Shown: positions 1-7,654 of the stretch, piece by piece
Layout of the letters: each line of letters starts with the position of its first letter
Numbering within the stretch: position 1 is the first letter of the stretch
Source of the DNA: Singulisphaera acidiphila DSM 18658
GTDB taxonomy: Bacteria; Planctomycetota; Planctomycetia; Isosphaerales; Isosphaeraceae
Assembly: GCF_000242455.2 (NCBI RefSeq)
Contig: NC_019892.1
Location: 5,156,744 to 5,220,743 of the forward strand
DNA length: 64,000 nucleotides
Reading direction: 5' to 3'
Program-made: the position numbers and the translations under genes
Notes under the pieces: generated by a model
Seen by the model: the letters and a program-made list of their open reading frames with translations, nothing else
Database searches by the model: none
Told to the model about the DNA's origin: nothing

Positions 1-461
1 CTCGTCGCCTTGTACCCCCGCATGAGCCCCGCCGCGCCGAGCAGGAGCGAGCCGGAGCAGACGGAGGTGACGTACTTGGCACGTGAGCCGCGGTCGGCGA
101 GGAAGCCGATGACCTTGGAGTCGTTCATGATGCCGAACTGGCCGGGCCCGCCGCCGACGAAGATCGCGTCGAGTTCTTTCGGGCAGTCAGCGAGCGTCGC
201 GGTCGGCCTGAGCCCGATGCCGGTGTCCGACTCGATGAAGTCGCGCGACTTCCAGACCAGGTGGACGTTGCACGAGGTGGACAGGGCCGTCTGCGGGCCG
301 AGGAGGTCCATCAGCGTGAGGCCGGGGTAGAGCAGCATTCCGATCTCCGGCCGCCTCCCGGTGTGCATCGGCTGGAACTTGAGCTCAGGCTCCTGGGGCG
401 TGTCGGCCCTTGCTGCCAGAGCCGGGACGGCCGAAGCGATGACGAATTGCCTCCGGTTCAT
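1..461 (-). CDS. DJ-1/PfpI family protein (partial, C-terminus outside window)
   Basis: The reverse strand reads open from an ATG at 461 to the window edge. It starts MNRRQFVIASAVPALAA, which looks like a Tat/Sec-type leader with an RRQF motif, so export is possible. From about residue 36 it follows the DJ-1/PfpI glutamine-amidotransferase fold. It has GMLLYPGLTLMDLLGP at the first strand, FVGGGPGQFG, and the nucleophile elbow TSVCSGSLLLGAAG with the conserved Cys. Members of this family include isonitrile hydratase-like enzymes, chaperones and AraC-type regulators. No DNA-binding domain is seen in the visible part. The exact reaction cannot be assigned. It is divergent from nothing visible and lies downstream of the TetR gene at 560-1180 on the same strand. 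Confidence 0.85.
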   Translation of the reverse strand, partial: MNRRQFVIASAVPALAARADTPQEPELKFQPMHTGRRPEIGMLLYPGLTLMDLLGPQTALSTSCNVHLVWKSRDFIESDTGIGLRPTATLADCPKELDAIFVGGGPGQFGIMNDSKVIGFLADRGSRAKYVTSVCSGSLLLGAAGLMRGYKAT

Positions 462-559
462 GTTGCGTTCTCCAGGGACAGGGACGTTCTGACGGCGCGC
501 AGCGGGGCACGCCGCCCCAAGGGCGTCTCGCCGAGGACTCGGCTATCGGACGCGATGGA

Positions 560-1180
560 CTACTTCAGGCGGGGACGCTTGCCATCAACAAGGCGAGACC
601 GGTCCACCAGGGCGTTAAATGCCGTGTGGGCTCGGTCGTCCGCGTCGGGACGGCGGAGGAAGCGTTGGCTGGTGTGGTGGCTCAGGTAGATGCCGCTCAA
701 CTCCCAGACGAATTGCTCGACGTCGAGGTCGGCCTTTAGGTGCCCCAGCTCGACGGCCCGGCGGGTCAGGCCCTCGAGCAGGCCCCGCCACTCGGCCTCC
801 ATCTCGACAACCTTGTCGCGGACGGGGCTTTCGACGTCGTCGAGCTCGAACATCGCGGCGGCCGCGGGGCATCCGCCGGGAAGGCCAGCCCGGGGTGCCC
901 AGCCGAGCCAGTTGCGGACCAGGGCTTCGAGGCGAGGAAGACCTTCGGGTTCTGCCATGGCGGGCTCGATTACCACGGGTCCAGCGACGCGGGCCATCTG
1001 ATCGAGCAGGCTGATCTGGACCTCGTCCTTAGAGCGGAAGTGGGCGAAGACGCCGCTTTTGGACATGCCGACCTGCTCGGCAAGCAAGCCAAGCGTGACG
1101 CCCGCCATGCCGTCGCGGCTCATCAGAGCGAGCCCCTCGTGGAGGAGCCGCTCGCGAGTTTCATGGAGCTTCTTTCCCAT
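560..1180 (-). CDS. TetR/AcrR family transcriptional regulator
   Basis: This is a 206-residue one-component repressor. The N-terminal helix-turn-helix is clear (RERLLHEGLALMSRDG, then LAEQVGMSKSGVFAHFRSKDE, about residues 8-50). A helical ligand-binding C-terminal domain follows. An in-frame GTG/ATG region extends the frame to 1216, but the ATG at 1180 is preferred. It gives the usual TetR N-terminus (MGKKLHETRERLL) and leaves a perfect 12-bp palindrome at 1195-1206 outside the coding region, where an autoregulatory operator would sit. Its target is probably itself and perhaps the PfpI gene 99 bp downstream on the same strand. The ligand is unknown. Confidence 0.88.
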   Translation of the reverse strand: MGKKLHETRERLLHEGLALMSRDGMAGVTLGLLAEQVGMSKSGVFAHFRSKDEVQISLLDQMARVAGPVVIEPAMAEPEGLPRLEALVRNWLGWAPRAGLPGGCPAAAAMFELDDVESPVRDKVVEMEAEWRGLLEGLTRRAVELGHLKADLDVEQFVWELSGIYLSHHTSQRFLRRPDADDRAHTAFNALVDRSRLVDGKRPRLK

Positions 1181-1194
1181 GACGAGAAAATAGC

Positions 1195-1206
1195 ACGACC
1201 GGTCGT
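1195..1206. promoter_or_regulatory. Candidate TetR operator palindrome
   Basis: ACGACCGGTCGT is a perfect 12-bp palindrome 15 bp upstream of the chosen ATG of the TetR gene. A second partial match, ACGGTCGT, lies at 1228-1235. TetR dimers bind such symmetric sites and usually repress their own promoter. The assignment rests on position and symmetry only. Confidence 0.5.
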
Positions 1207-1216
1207 AACGCGCCAA

Positions 1217-1471
1217 GAGCGAATTGCACGGTCGTTCTTTTTTTGTGGAGCGATCCGGCTGGCGCCGTCGGCGAGCTCCGGGGTTCGCATCGGTCCCACT
1301 CCGGTCGCATCCTTCCGGCGTCGGCCACGTCGGTCGCCGGGAGGATAGGCATCGCGGCGAGGATCGCGGCCAACTCCCGCTTCAGCCAGGGGTGCAAGAC
1401 CGTGTTCGGGCACGTCGTCCATCATGAAGGCTGGGGGTCGAGTACGGCCCCCAGCCGCCCCGATCGCTATG
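1217..1471. other. Intergenic, no gene supported
   Basis: This 255-bp stretch lies between two convergent or co-oriented minus-strand genes. Apart from the half operator at 1228-1235, I see no convincing coding sequence. Open frames here lack start signals and family resemblance. Confidence 0.5.
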
Positions 1472-2488
1472 TCAGTGATCCCCCCGATCGAAAATCGCTC
1501 TCGCTGATTGATTCCCTTTCTTTGCGAGCGACTCGGAAGCGAGGCAGAGAAGTTCCATAAGAATCTGGGCTCCGGCCAGCGCCGTCATGCCGGTCGGGTC
1601 GTACGGGGGAGAGACCTCGACGACGTCCGCGCCGACGATGTTGAGCCCCCGCAACCCTTGGAGCAGAATCATGGCCTCACGCGAACTGAGTCCGCCAACA
1701 ACAGGCGTGCCGGTCCCCGGGGCAAAGGCAGGGTCGAGCGCGTCGACGTCGAATGTGATATAAACCGGCCCGTCTCCGATCGTCTTGCGGGTGGTCGCGA
1801 CCACGGCATCAAGGCCTTCGCGGAGGATCAGAGGCATATCGAGCACGGTAAAACCATGTGCTTCCGCGTAAGGACGCGCGGCTTGACGGTACGGATCCCG
1901 AATCGCGATCTGGACGGTCCGGCGCGGATCGATCAGCCCGTCTTCAACGGCGTTCCGAAACGGCGCCCCGTGATGAAATCGCGAGCCTTTCATGGGAGGA
2001 GCGGTGTCGTGGTGCGAGTCGAAATGAATGAGCCCGACCGGGCCACGACTCGCCACGGCTTTCAGAATCGGATAGGTGATCGAGTGATCGCCGCCCACCG
2101 AGAGCGGGACGACCCCCGCGGCGACCACCTGCGTGTAGTAGCTGAAAATCTCCCGGACGATGTCGTCGAGCACAAGCGTATTCTGAAACGGGACATCGCC
2201 GGCATCCACTACTCGGCCGTGCTCATACGGGATCACGCCCGTGTAAGGATTGATGTAACGGATCAGGCCCGACTGAGCCCGAACAGCTTGCGGACCATAT
2301 CTCGCGCCCGGCCGATGGCTCAGGCCGGCATCGGTTGGTACCCCGATCAATGCGATATCGACGCCCTCGAGGGTGTCGACCACGTCCGTCCGGAAGAACG
2401 ACGTCGGACCCGAGAACGGCATGTCGAGCATGTGCCGCCCGTACCCAGCGATCCGTTCGAAAAGTGGCGAGAGATCCGGCTCGGTCAT
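1472..2488 (-). CDS. speB-like: Agmatinase / arginase-family ureohydrolase
   Basis: This 338-residue cytosolic binuclear manganese hydrolase cleaves a guanidino group to release urea. All metal-ligand motifs are present: GGDHS (His135), DSHHD (Asp157, His159, Asp161) and FDVDALDP (Asp247, Asp249). LSHRPGARYGP near residue 57 is the conserved N-terminal loop. Agmatine (polyamine synthesis) is the likeliest substrate. Guanidinobutyrate or guanidinopropionate hydrolases share the same motifs, so the substrate is inferred, not shown. Length and motif spacing are normal for the family. No polyamine gene is adjacent. Confidence 0.93.
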   Translation of the reverse strand: MTEPDLSPLFERIAGYGRHMLDMPFSGPTSFFRTDVVDTLEGVDIALIGVPTDAGLSHRPGARYGPQAVRAQSGLIRYINPYTGVIPYEHGRVVDAGDVPFQNTLVLDDIVREIFSYYTQVVAAGVVPLSVGGDHSITYPILKAVASRGPVGLIHFDSHHDTAPPMKGSRFHHGAPFRNAVEDGLIDPRRTVQIAIRDPYRQAARPYAEAHGFTVLDMPLILREGLDAVVATTRKTIGDGPVYITFDVDALDPAFAPGTGTPVVGGLSSREAMILLQGLRGLNIVGADVVEVSPPYDPTGMTALAGAQILMELLCLASESLAKKGNQSARAIFDRGDH

Positions 2489-3252
2489 GGGAATTCCAGA
2501 CTTGATTGAGAACGATGGACGACGGCCGCGATTGGTGCGTCAATAGACAAGAAAGACCACGGAGGAACCGGGTAGGCAGCCTTGACGTCACCGACAAAAC
2601 GCTGCCTGCGCGGCGGCCCTGACCTGGCATCAGCTCGGGACATTAGCCAGGCTGCGCGATAGAAAACATTGATTTGCCGGCCAACAAAGCTCACAGACGA
2701 CAAAAAAGGCTTCCGGGGCTTCAACTATTGCCGATCCCAAGCGTCTCGGCCACCGGGAGGCCACCCAGGCTTTTATTTTCTTCGACGCCGACACCAATTG
2801 AGCCGGCCGCAATCGGCACCTGCAAGGGATTGACGTAGACCACATTGTTCCCGCTTGGCACGTAGGTTGGCAACGTAGTTGGTGGCGTGCCTCTAGCAAG
2901 CAATTACTTCATCCATATAATTAATGCTTCGCTGTCATGCCCCGAACTCGACCGTCCAGCCACGTTGAGTCTGCAACCTGAACGACTCCTTGGCCGCCCA
3001 GGTATTGGCGAAGCGGCGATCCGTGCGAGCGATGGGGCCGGACGGGTACAATCCAAGGGGTGGGGAGGCGGAAGTGGGAACCCCGGTAACGGCTCTGGAC
3101 CGAGCCGACCACGGCGGATCGGCGGCAAGTCGTGAAAGCGAGGATGACTGGGGCCTAAACTTTCAGTGACTACACGCATTATTTGAATGAAAATAAAAAA
3201 AATTCATGTTTTATGAAAGACTGCAAGAGCCAAAGTTCTAGGGAGGGCCTCC
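2489..3252. other. Intergenic stretch with a possible degraded gene end
   Basis: No intact gene is supported. On the minus strand, 2721-2903 reads as a 60-residue segment (TYVPSGNNVVYVNPLQVP, then VEENKSLGGLPVAET). It looks protein-like but begins at a TTG directly after a stop and has no ribosome site, so it may be the tail of a decayed gene. The rest of the stretch shows nothing recognisable. Confidence 0.35.
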
Positions 3253-3504
3253 ATGCGTGATCGGTTTTTTCGTGCCACAGCCTTGCTAATCGGCGTTCTC
3301 GGCATCCCGTCCCTGATTTGGCAGGTATGGCAGACATGGGATATCGGGGGGGCGATGACCCAGCTCAAGCTCTATTTCTTCGCTGGCCAAGTGGTGGTTC
3401 TGTCTATCTTCGTGAGCTTTGGGTTAGGCATCGGTCCGATGGCTCCGCGATACCAATCCAACAAACCCAACCTGTCGAATGGAGATGACTCGATCGCACC
3501 CTGA
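3253..3504 (+). CDS. Small membrane protein, unknown function
   Basis: This 83-residue protein has two hydrophobic segments, ATALLIGVLGIPSLIWQVW (about 8-27) and FFAGQVVVLSIFVSFGLGIG (about 42-61). It ends in a short polar tail. The start ATG follows AGGGAGGGCCTCC, a good ribosome site. No family is recognised. It stands alone between long non-coding stretches, so nothing about its role can be inferred from neighbours. Confidence 0.6.
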   Translation: MRDRFFRATALLIGVLGIPSLIWQVWQTWDIGGAMTQLKLYFFAGQVVVLSIFVSFGLGIGPMAPRYQSNKPNLSNGDDSIAP

Positions 3505-3721
3505 CCCCATGCCCTCACTGTCAACCCCTGCAAATCGGCCCGCTGCATTAGCCCTGGAGCGAGCGACCGTCCTGATTTCTGCCTTGATCTAGAGGTAGAC
3601 GGCCTGGCTCCCAAGGCATCAACCAGCTTCGCGAGGCCGCCAAGAACGCCTAAAACACTACGGGAATTGACCCTTGCACGAGGGTTTTGTCCGAGCCGCT
3701 TATGGTCGGCTGGCGAGCCGT

Positions 3722-4338
3722 TCATGAAGCCCACAGTCGTGATGCACCAGAGCTCGTTCGCCGAGCGAAGTTTTGAGACGATGGCTCAGGGGCGGGCGAA
3801 GGGGCGGTCTCTCGGCTTGGTGTACGATTTCGTGGACGGGGGAGCTGACGCTTCAACGGTAGTTCTACCTTCAGCTTTGGCAGGGCCTCTTGAAGCTTTC
3901 GCACCCCGTTATCAGTGACCTGAGCACGGCCGTAAAGGGTTAGCCTGTTCAAACCGGTCATCCCCTTCAGGCTTACCCCGCATCCGTGACCTCATCACCA
4001 TAGACCTGCAGATGATTCAGTTTGCTCAACCCCTTAAGATTGGCAAGCCTGGCATCGGTGACCCGAATCCTAAAGATGTACAATTCCCTGAGATTCTTGA
4101 GTCCCTTGATGTTGGCCAGGTCGGCGTCGCTAACGGATGAAGAGTTGATACTGAGACCTTGAAGCCGGTTGAGCCGCCCCACATAAATCAAGGCCGATTT
4201 CGCCTTGGGACCACTTGTAATGGGGAAGTGGACCCCGGTCACGTGACCGAAGTAGTCGATCCCAACGCGATCGACCAGCCAGCTCCACCCCCACGGTTTT
4301 CCATTCAGGGAAACGCCGTCCTTCCACTGCCAGTCATA
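3722..4338 (-). pseudogene. Leucine-rich-repeat protein remnant, frameshifted
   Basis: On the minus strand about 200 codons read as a planctomycete-type LRR protein. An N-terminal part (DWQWKDGVSLNGKPWGW, VGIDYFGHVTGVHFP) leads into repeats of the form L-NLR-LYIF-VTDA-LANLKGL. The frame breaks near 3965-3975: GDEVTDAG runs into a TAA, while the adjacent frame continues directly with VSLKGMTGLNRLTLYG and ends in VTDNGVRKLQEALPKLKVE. One missing G in a G-run would restore a single frame. The 5' end has no signal peptide and overlaps the 3' end of the SnoaL-like gene, so it is also truncated. A sequencing error cannot be excluded as the cause of the frameshift. Confidence 0.7.
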
Positions 4339-4748
4339 TCGTCGGCGATTGGGGCGTCAAGGGCGCGGGCCGCACGAACCGGGTTGAAGTACTCGCGGAG
4401 GTACACGATCTTACCGCCCTCGGCACGCAGGAACAGCACGTAGTCTTGCCGGTAGGTCCGGCCGGTCGTCTCGATCAGGCCCTCCGCCCTCACCTCGGCC
4501 ACGGCACCGTTCGGGTCGGCGAACGGGTAGACACGCAGGTCGAAGAAGCGGAAGTCCTCGACCGCCTCACGGAACCACCCCACGTGACGCTCCACCGCCT
4601 CCCGCCCGGACAACCGGGCCGGGTGCCCGAGAGACGGGGCGTAGACCAGTTCCCATTCGAGGTCGTCGGCGATCAACTCCCTCCACGCCGCGGGGTCCGC
4701 GATGAGGGTTGCGAAGTGCCGCTGCAACAGATCGGACGCGGTCGTCAT
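4305..4748 (-). CDS. SnoaL-like / NTF2-fold protein
   Basis: This 147-residue protein has the small alpha+beta NTF2/SnoaL cone fold pattern: an opening helix (ASDLLQRHFATLIAD), LIADDLEWELVYAP, GREAVERHVGWFRE, and late strands RTYRQDYVLFLRAEGGKIVYLREYFNP. Such proteins act as ketosteroid-isomerase-like enzymes, polyketide cyclases or simple ligand binders. The sequence does not say which. GGGAG lies just upstream of the ATG. It precedes the TetR gene at 4815-5450 in the minus-strand direction and lies near two SDR oxidoreductases, suggesting a small-molecule detoxification or modification cluster. Confidence 0.82.
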   Translation of the reverse strand: MTTASDLLQRHFATLIADPAAWRELIADDLEWELVYAPSLGHPARLSGREAVERHVGWFREAVEDFRFFDLRVYPFADPNGAVAEVRAEGLIETTGRTYRQDYVLFLRAEGGKIVYLREYFNPVRAARALDAPIADDMTGSGRTAFP

Positions 4749-4814
4749 GGGAATCTCCCGGTTCAGGAAGTGTCTCTCGCCGGCCCTGGTACGCCCCGGG
4801 GTGAGGTGATCGCA

Positions 4815-5450
4815 TCAACGGTGGGCCGGGAGGCTCCCGCCCCCGCCCGCGGTGTTCCGCTCCAACCCGCCGAAGACGTGATCGATGACCCGGTCGATGA
4901 ACTCATCCGAGAGCGGGGCGTCGTCGTACGGTACGAGGAGCCGGTGGTAGATCGGGCCGTACAGCGCGTCGAGGACGACGTCCGCGTCCAGGCCCTCGCG
5001 CAATTCCCCGCTTTCGATCCCGCGGCGCACGACTTTGCGGGCGATCCGCCGGCGGGGCTCCACCCACTGCGCCTGGACCGCCTGCCGCAAGTCCGCGTCT
5101 ACCTGCGCCCGCCCGATCAGTGGCCGCAGGAGCTTCCCCGCCTTCCCTCGGTACGCCTTCGCCAGTGACCGCATCGACGCTCGGAAGCTCTCGCGCGCCG
5201 TCGGATGTTCCTCGATCGGTGCCATCTGCGTCAAGTTGGCGAGGACGGCGTCCATGACCACGGCCCACACGTTGGCCCACCGGCGGTAGATGGTGGTCTT
5301 CCCCACCCCGGCGCGGGCCGCGACCCCCTCCACGCTCAGCGCGTCGAATCCGGCCTCGTCCGCCAGTTCGAGTGCCGCGCGCATGATCGACGCCGTGGCC
5401 GCCTCGTCCCGCGGACGGCCCGCGGCCTTTCCAGCTGTGCCCTTCTTCAT
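4815..5450 (-). CDS. TetR/AcrR family transcriptional regulator
   Basis: This 211-residue TetR repressor has its helix-turn-helix at about residues 15-60 (SIMRAALELADEAGF, then VEGVAARAGVGKTTIYRRWAN). A C-terminal domain like the TetR_C_11 group follows (LRPLIGRAQVD, VVRRGIESGELREGLD). The ATG at 5450 is chosen because AGAGGACG precedes it and the usual basic leader KKGTAGKAAGRPRDEA follows. The frame stays open to 5528 but that extension would cover the palindrome at 5487-5508. The gene is divergent from the SDR at 5572 and probably controls it and the SnoaL-like gene downstream. Confidence 0.9.
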   Translation of the reverse strand: MKKGTAGKAAGRPRDEAATASIMRAALELADEAGFDALSVEGVAARAGVGKTTIYRRWANVWAVVMDAVLANLTQMAPIEEHPTARESFRASMRSLAKAYRGKAGKLLRPLIGRAQVDADLRQAVQAQWVEPRRRIARKVVRRGIESGELREGLDADVVLDALYGPIYHRLLVPYDDAPLSDEFIDRVIDHVFGGLERNTAGGGGSLPAHR

Positions 5451-5484
5451 CGCCGTCCTCTGACATCTCTGGACCAGGACTTGA

Positions 5485-5510
5485 TTCGATACGGTGCGTT
5501 TCGTATCGTA
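5485..5510. promoter_or_regulatory. Candidate TetR operator in divergent promoter
   Basis: CGATACG (5487-5493) and CGTATCG (5502-5508) form a perfect 7-bp inverted repeat with an 8-bp spacer, and flanking A/T positions are also nearly symmetric. It lies midway between the TetR start (5450, minus) and the SDR start (5572, plus), the classical position of a TetR operator in a divergon. Confidence 0.62.
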
Positions 5511-5571
5511 ATCACGGTTGGCCGGCATGTCGAGTGCGGCCGGTCGGATTCGGGGCTAACCGGAGGCTATC

Positions 5572-6363
5572 ATGGCGCGTGCAAACCAGGGCGAGACCGG
5601 AACACCTCAACGGGACCTCGACGGCAAGGTCGCCATCGTCACCGGGGCGGCGAGCGGGATCGGGCGGGCCACCGCACTCCTGCTCGAGTCGCGGGGCGCG
5701 GTGGTCATCGCCGAGGACATCAAGCCGTCCGTCCAGGACCTGGCCCGCGACGGGCGGATCGAGCCCTTCGTCGGGGACGTCTCCCAAGAGGAGACGGCGA
5801 AGCGGGTCGTCGAGCGGGCGGTAGAGCGGTTCGGCAAGCTGGACATCCTGGTCAACAATGCCGCGCGGATCATCTACAAGCCGGTCGCCGACATGACCCT
5901 GCAGGAGTGGGACGCGATCCTGTCGGTCAACCTGACCGGCGTGTTCCTCCACTCCCGCGAGGCCGTCCGGGTGATGGCCAGCAACGGAGGCGGGGCGATC
6001 GTCAACGTGGGGTCGTACGCCTGCTTCTTCGGCTTCCCGCAGATCGGGGCCTATGCCGCCTCGAAGGGCGCGCTGGCACAATTGACCCGCGTCCTCGCGG
6101 TGGAGAACATCAAGCATGGCATCCGGGTCAACGCCGTCGGCTCAGGTGACGTCGTCACCGACCTGCTCAACGACTTCATGCCGGACGGGCGGGAGTTCCT
6201 GGCCAACCACGGGAAGAACGCGCCGATCGGCCGCGCGGCGCGGCCCGAGGAGATTGCCGAGGTGATCGTGTTCTTGGCGTCGGAGAAGGCGAGCTTCCTC
6301 GTCGGCTCGGTCGTCATGGCCGACGGGGGCTTCAGCGTCCAGGTCGGCCCGACCATGATGTGA
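5572..6363 (+). CDS. Short-chain dehydrogenase/reductase (SDR)
   Basis: This 263-residue classical SDR is a cytosolic NAD(P)-dependent oxidoreductase. Visible features are the nucleotide-binding TGAASGIG (24-31), NNAA (95-98), a catalytic Ser near 148 and the YxxxK pair Tyr161/Lys165 (YAASKGALAQ). The C-terminal PIGRAARPEEIAEVIVFLASEKASFLVG is typical of glucose/3-ketoacyl-reductase-like members. Asp at the end of beta-2 (AEDIK) suggests NAD preference. GGAGG lies 6-8 bp before the ATG. It is divergent from the TetR gene and followed by a second SDR, a layout common for regulated detoxification enzymes. The substrate is unknown. Confidence 0.92.
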   Translation: MARANQGETGTPQRDLDGKVAIVTGAASGIGRATALLLESRGAVVIAEDIKPSVQDLARDGRIEPFVGDVSQEETAKRVVERAVERFGKLDILVNNAARIIYKPVADMTLQEWDAILSVNLTGVFLHSREAVRVMASNGGGAIVNVGSYACFFGFPQIGAYAASKGALAQLTRVLAVENIKHGIRVNAVGSGDVVTDLLNDFMPDGREFLANHGKNAPIGRAARPEEIAEVIVFLASEKASFLVGSVVMADGGFSVQVGPTMM

Positions 6364-6488
6364 CGGCACCGGCGACGTGGTCCATCTCACCGTAGACATC
6401 AGGGGTCGAGCACGGAAGCGGATGGTCGAATGGTCAGCATCAGTGGCGGCATAGGGTCGTTCATGTTTCGAAACCATGGAGAGTAGTC

Positions 6489-7220
6489 ATGTCCGGAATC
6501 CAACAGAAGGTCGTCGTGATCACGGGAGCCAGCAGCGGCATCGGCGAGGCGACCGCGATGCACCTCGCCCGCCACGGGGCGCGCGTCGTGGTCGGGGCCC
6601 GTCGTACCGACCGGCTGGAGAAGCTCGTCTCGGCCATCCGCGCCGGGGGCGGTACGGCGGAGTACCAGGCCGTGGACGTCACGAAGCGTGAGCAGGTCGA
6701 GGCGCTCGTCCGCCTTGCGAAGGCCAAGTTCGGGCGAGTGGACGTCGTGGTGAACAACGCCGGGATCATGCCGCTCTCGCCCCTTGAGGCGCTGAAGGTG
6801 GACGAGTGGGACCGCATGATCGACGTGAACATCAAGGGCCTGCTTTACGGCATCGCCGCCGGGATGCCGGTCTTCAAGGAACAGAAGGCCGGGCACTTCG
6901 TGAACGTCTCATCCATTGGCGGCCACTTCGTCGTCCCGACCGCTGCCGTGTACTGCGCCACCAAGTTCGCGGTCCGCGCGATCTCCGACGGCCTGCGGCA
7001 GGAGTCCAGGGACGTCCGGGTGACGATCATCTCCCCCGGCGTGGTGGAGTCGGAACTGGCCGACACGATCACGGACGAGGGAGCAAAGAAGGCGATGGAC
7101 GAGTTCCGGGCCAACGCGATACCCCCGGAGGCGATCGCGCGCGCCATCCTCTTCGCGATCGAGCAGCCCGCCGACGTCTCGGTCAGTGAGATTATCGTCC
7201 GGCCCACGGGCGGCGCGTGA
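6489..7220 (+). CDS. Short-chain dehydrogenase/reductase (SDR)
   Basis: This 243-residue classical SDR has TGASSGIG (12-19), NNAG (89-92), Ser142 and Tyr155/Lys159 (YCATKFAVRAISDGLRQE). GARRTDRLEKLV after beta-2 (Arg pair) points to NADP(H). The overall pattern resembles the YdfG/serine-dehydrogenase-like subgroup (IISPGVVESELADTI, VSVSEIIVRPTG). GGAGAG precedes the ATG. It lies 125 bp downstream of the first SDR on the same strand, so co-regulation by the TetR at 4815-5450 is plausible. The substrate is unknown. Confidence 0.92.
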   Translation: MSGIQQKVVVITGASSGIGEATAMHLARHGARVVVGARRTDRLEKLVSAIRAGGGTAEYQAVDVTKREQVEALVRLAKAKFGRVDVVVNNAGIMPLSPLEALKVDEWDRMIDVNIKGLLYGIAAGMPVFKEQKAGHFVNVSSIGGHFVVPTAAVYCATKFAVRAISDGLRQESRDVRVTIISPGVVESELADTITDEGAKKAMDEFRANAIPPEAIARAILFAIEQPADVSVSEIIVRPTGGA

Positions 7221-7654
7221 CGGTGCCGACCCGCCGAGTCCCTTGCGGAGGTACGACCGGAACAAGCTGGCCATCTACAAAGCCCCGGCCTCAAGCGGAG
7301 CTCCCTCGACTTGACCGGTGGGTGGCGCCTCGAGTGTTTCACGCACTGTGTGCATACGTCGGGCCAGGATGACCCTCTCTCACTGCGTGTGCGCAGTGAG
7401 AGAGGGAGGCGATCGGAGCGAAAATCGGCGAAAATGGATTCCAGCTTTTGCGGAAAGAAGGTCGCGTCCTCGCAGATGACTCGGCAATCGCTAACGGACC
7501 GCCCCGGCAGCAGGCGGCGTCATGGCCTACTTCGACGTTTTCTGGCTGTTCTGGGGTTCATCTTGCTGGACATGCTCATGAAGCGATCCGTGGGCGAGAA
7601 GGGGACGCACATCGGAGCCGTGTAGGTCCGTGACCGAAGAGAGGAGCCGACGCC
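7221..7654. other. Intergenic stretch with a strong hairpin
   Basis: No gene is supported. An open frame of about 100 codons over 7311-7625 lacks family resemblance and spans the perfect hairpin at 7373-7406, so I treat it as chance. Confidence 0.5.
7373..7406. terminator. Perfect 15-bp stem-loop, possible bidirectional terminator or repeat
   Basis: CCCTCTCTCACTGCG (7373-7387) and CGCAGTGAGAGAGGG (7392-7406) pair perfectly around a 4-nt loop TGTG. There is no T-tract on either side, so it is not a canonical Rho-independent terminator. It lies 153 bp after the second SDR. Confidence 0.45.

Noticed and set aside
3575..3660. tRNA-like stretch (minus strand GCGAAGCTGGTTGATGCC)
   Set aside because: A D-arm-like segment is visible but no acceptor stem, anticodon loop or T-loop can be formed.
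7311..7625. Possible 104-residue gene upstream of the cyclase-like gene
   Set aside because: It has no ribosome site, spans the perfect hairpin and shows no family pattern.
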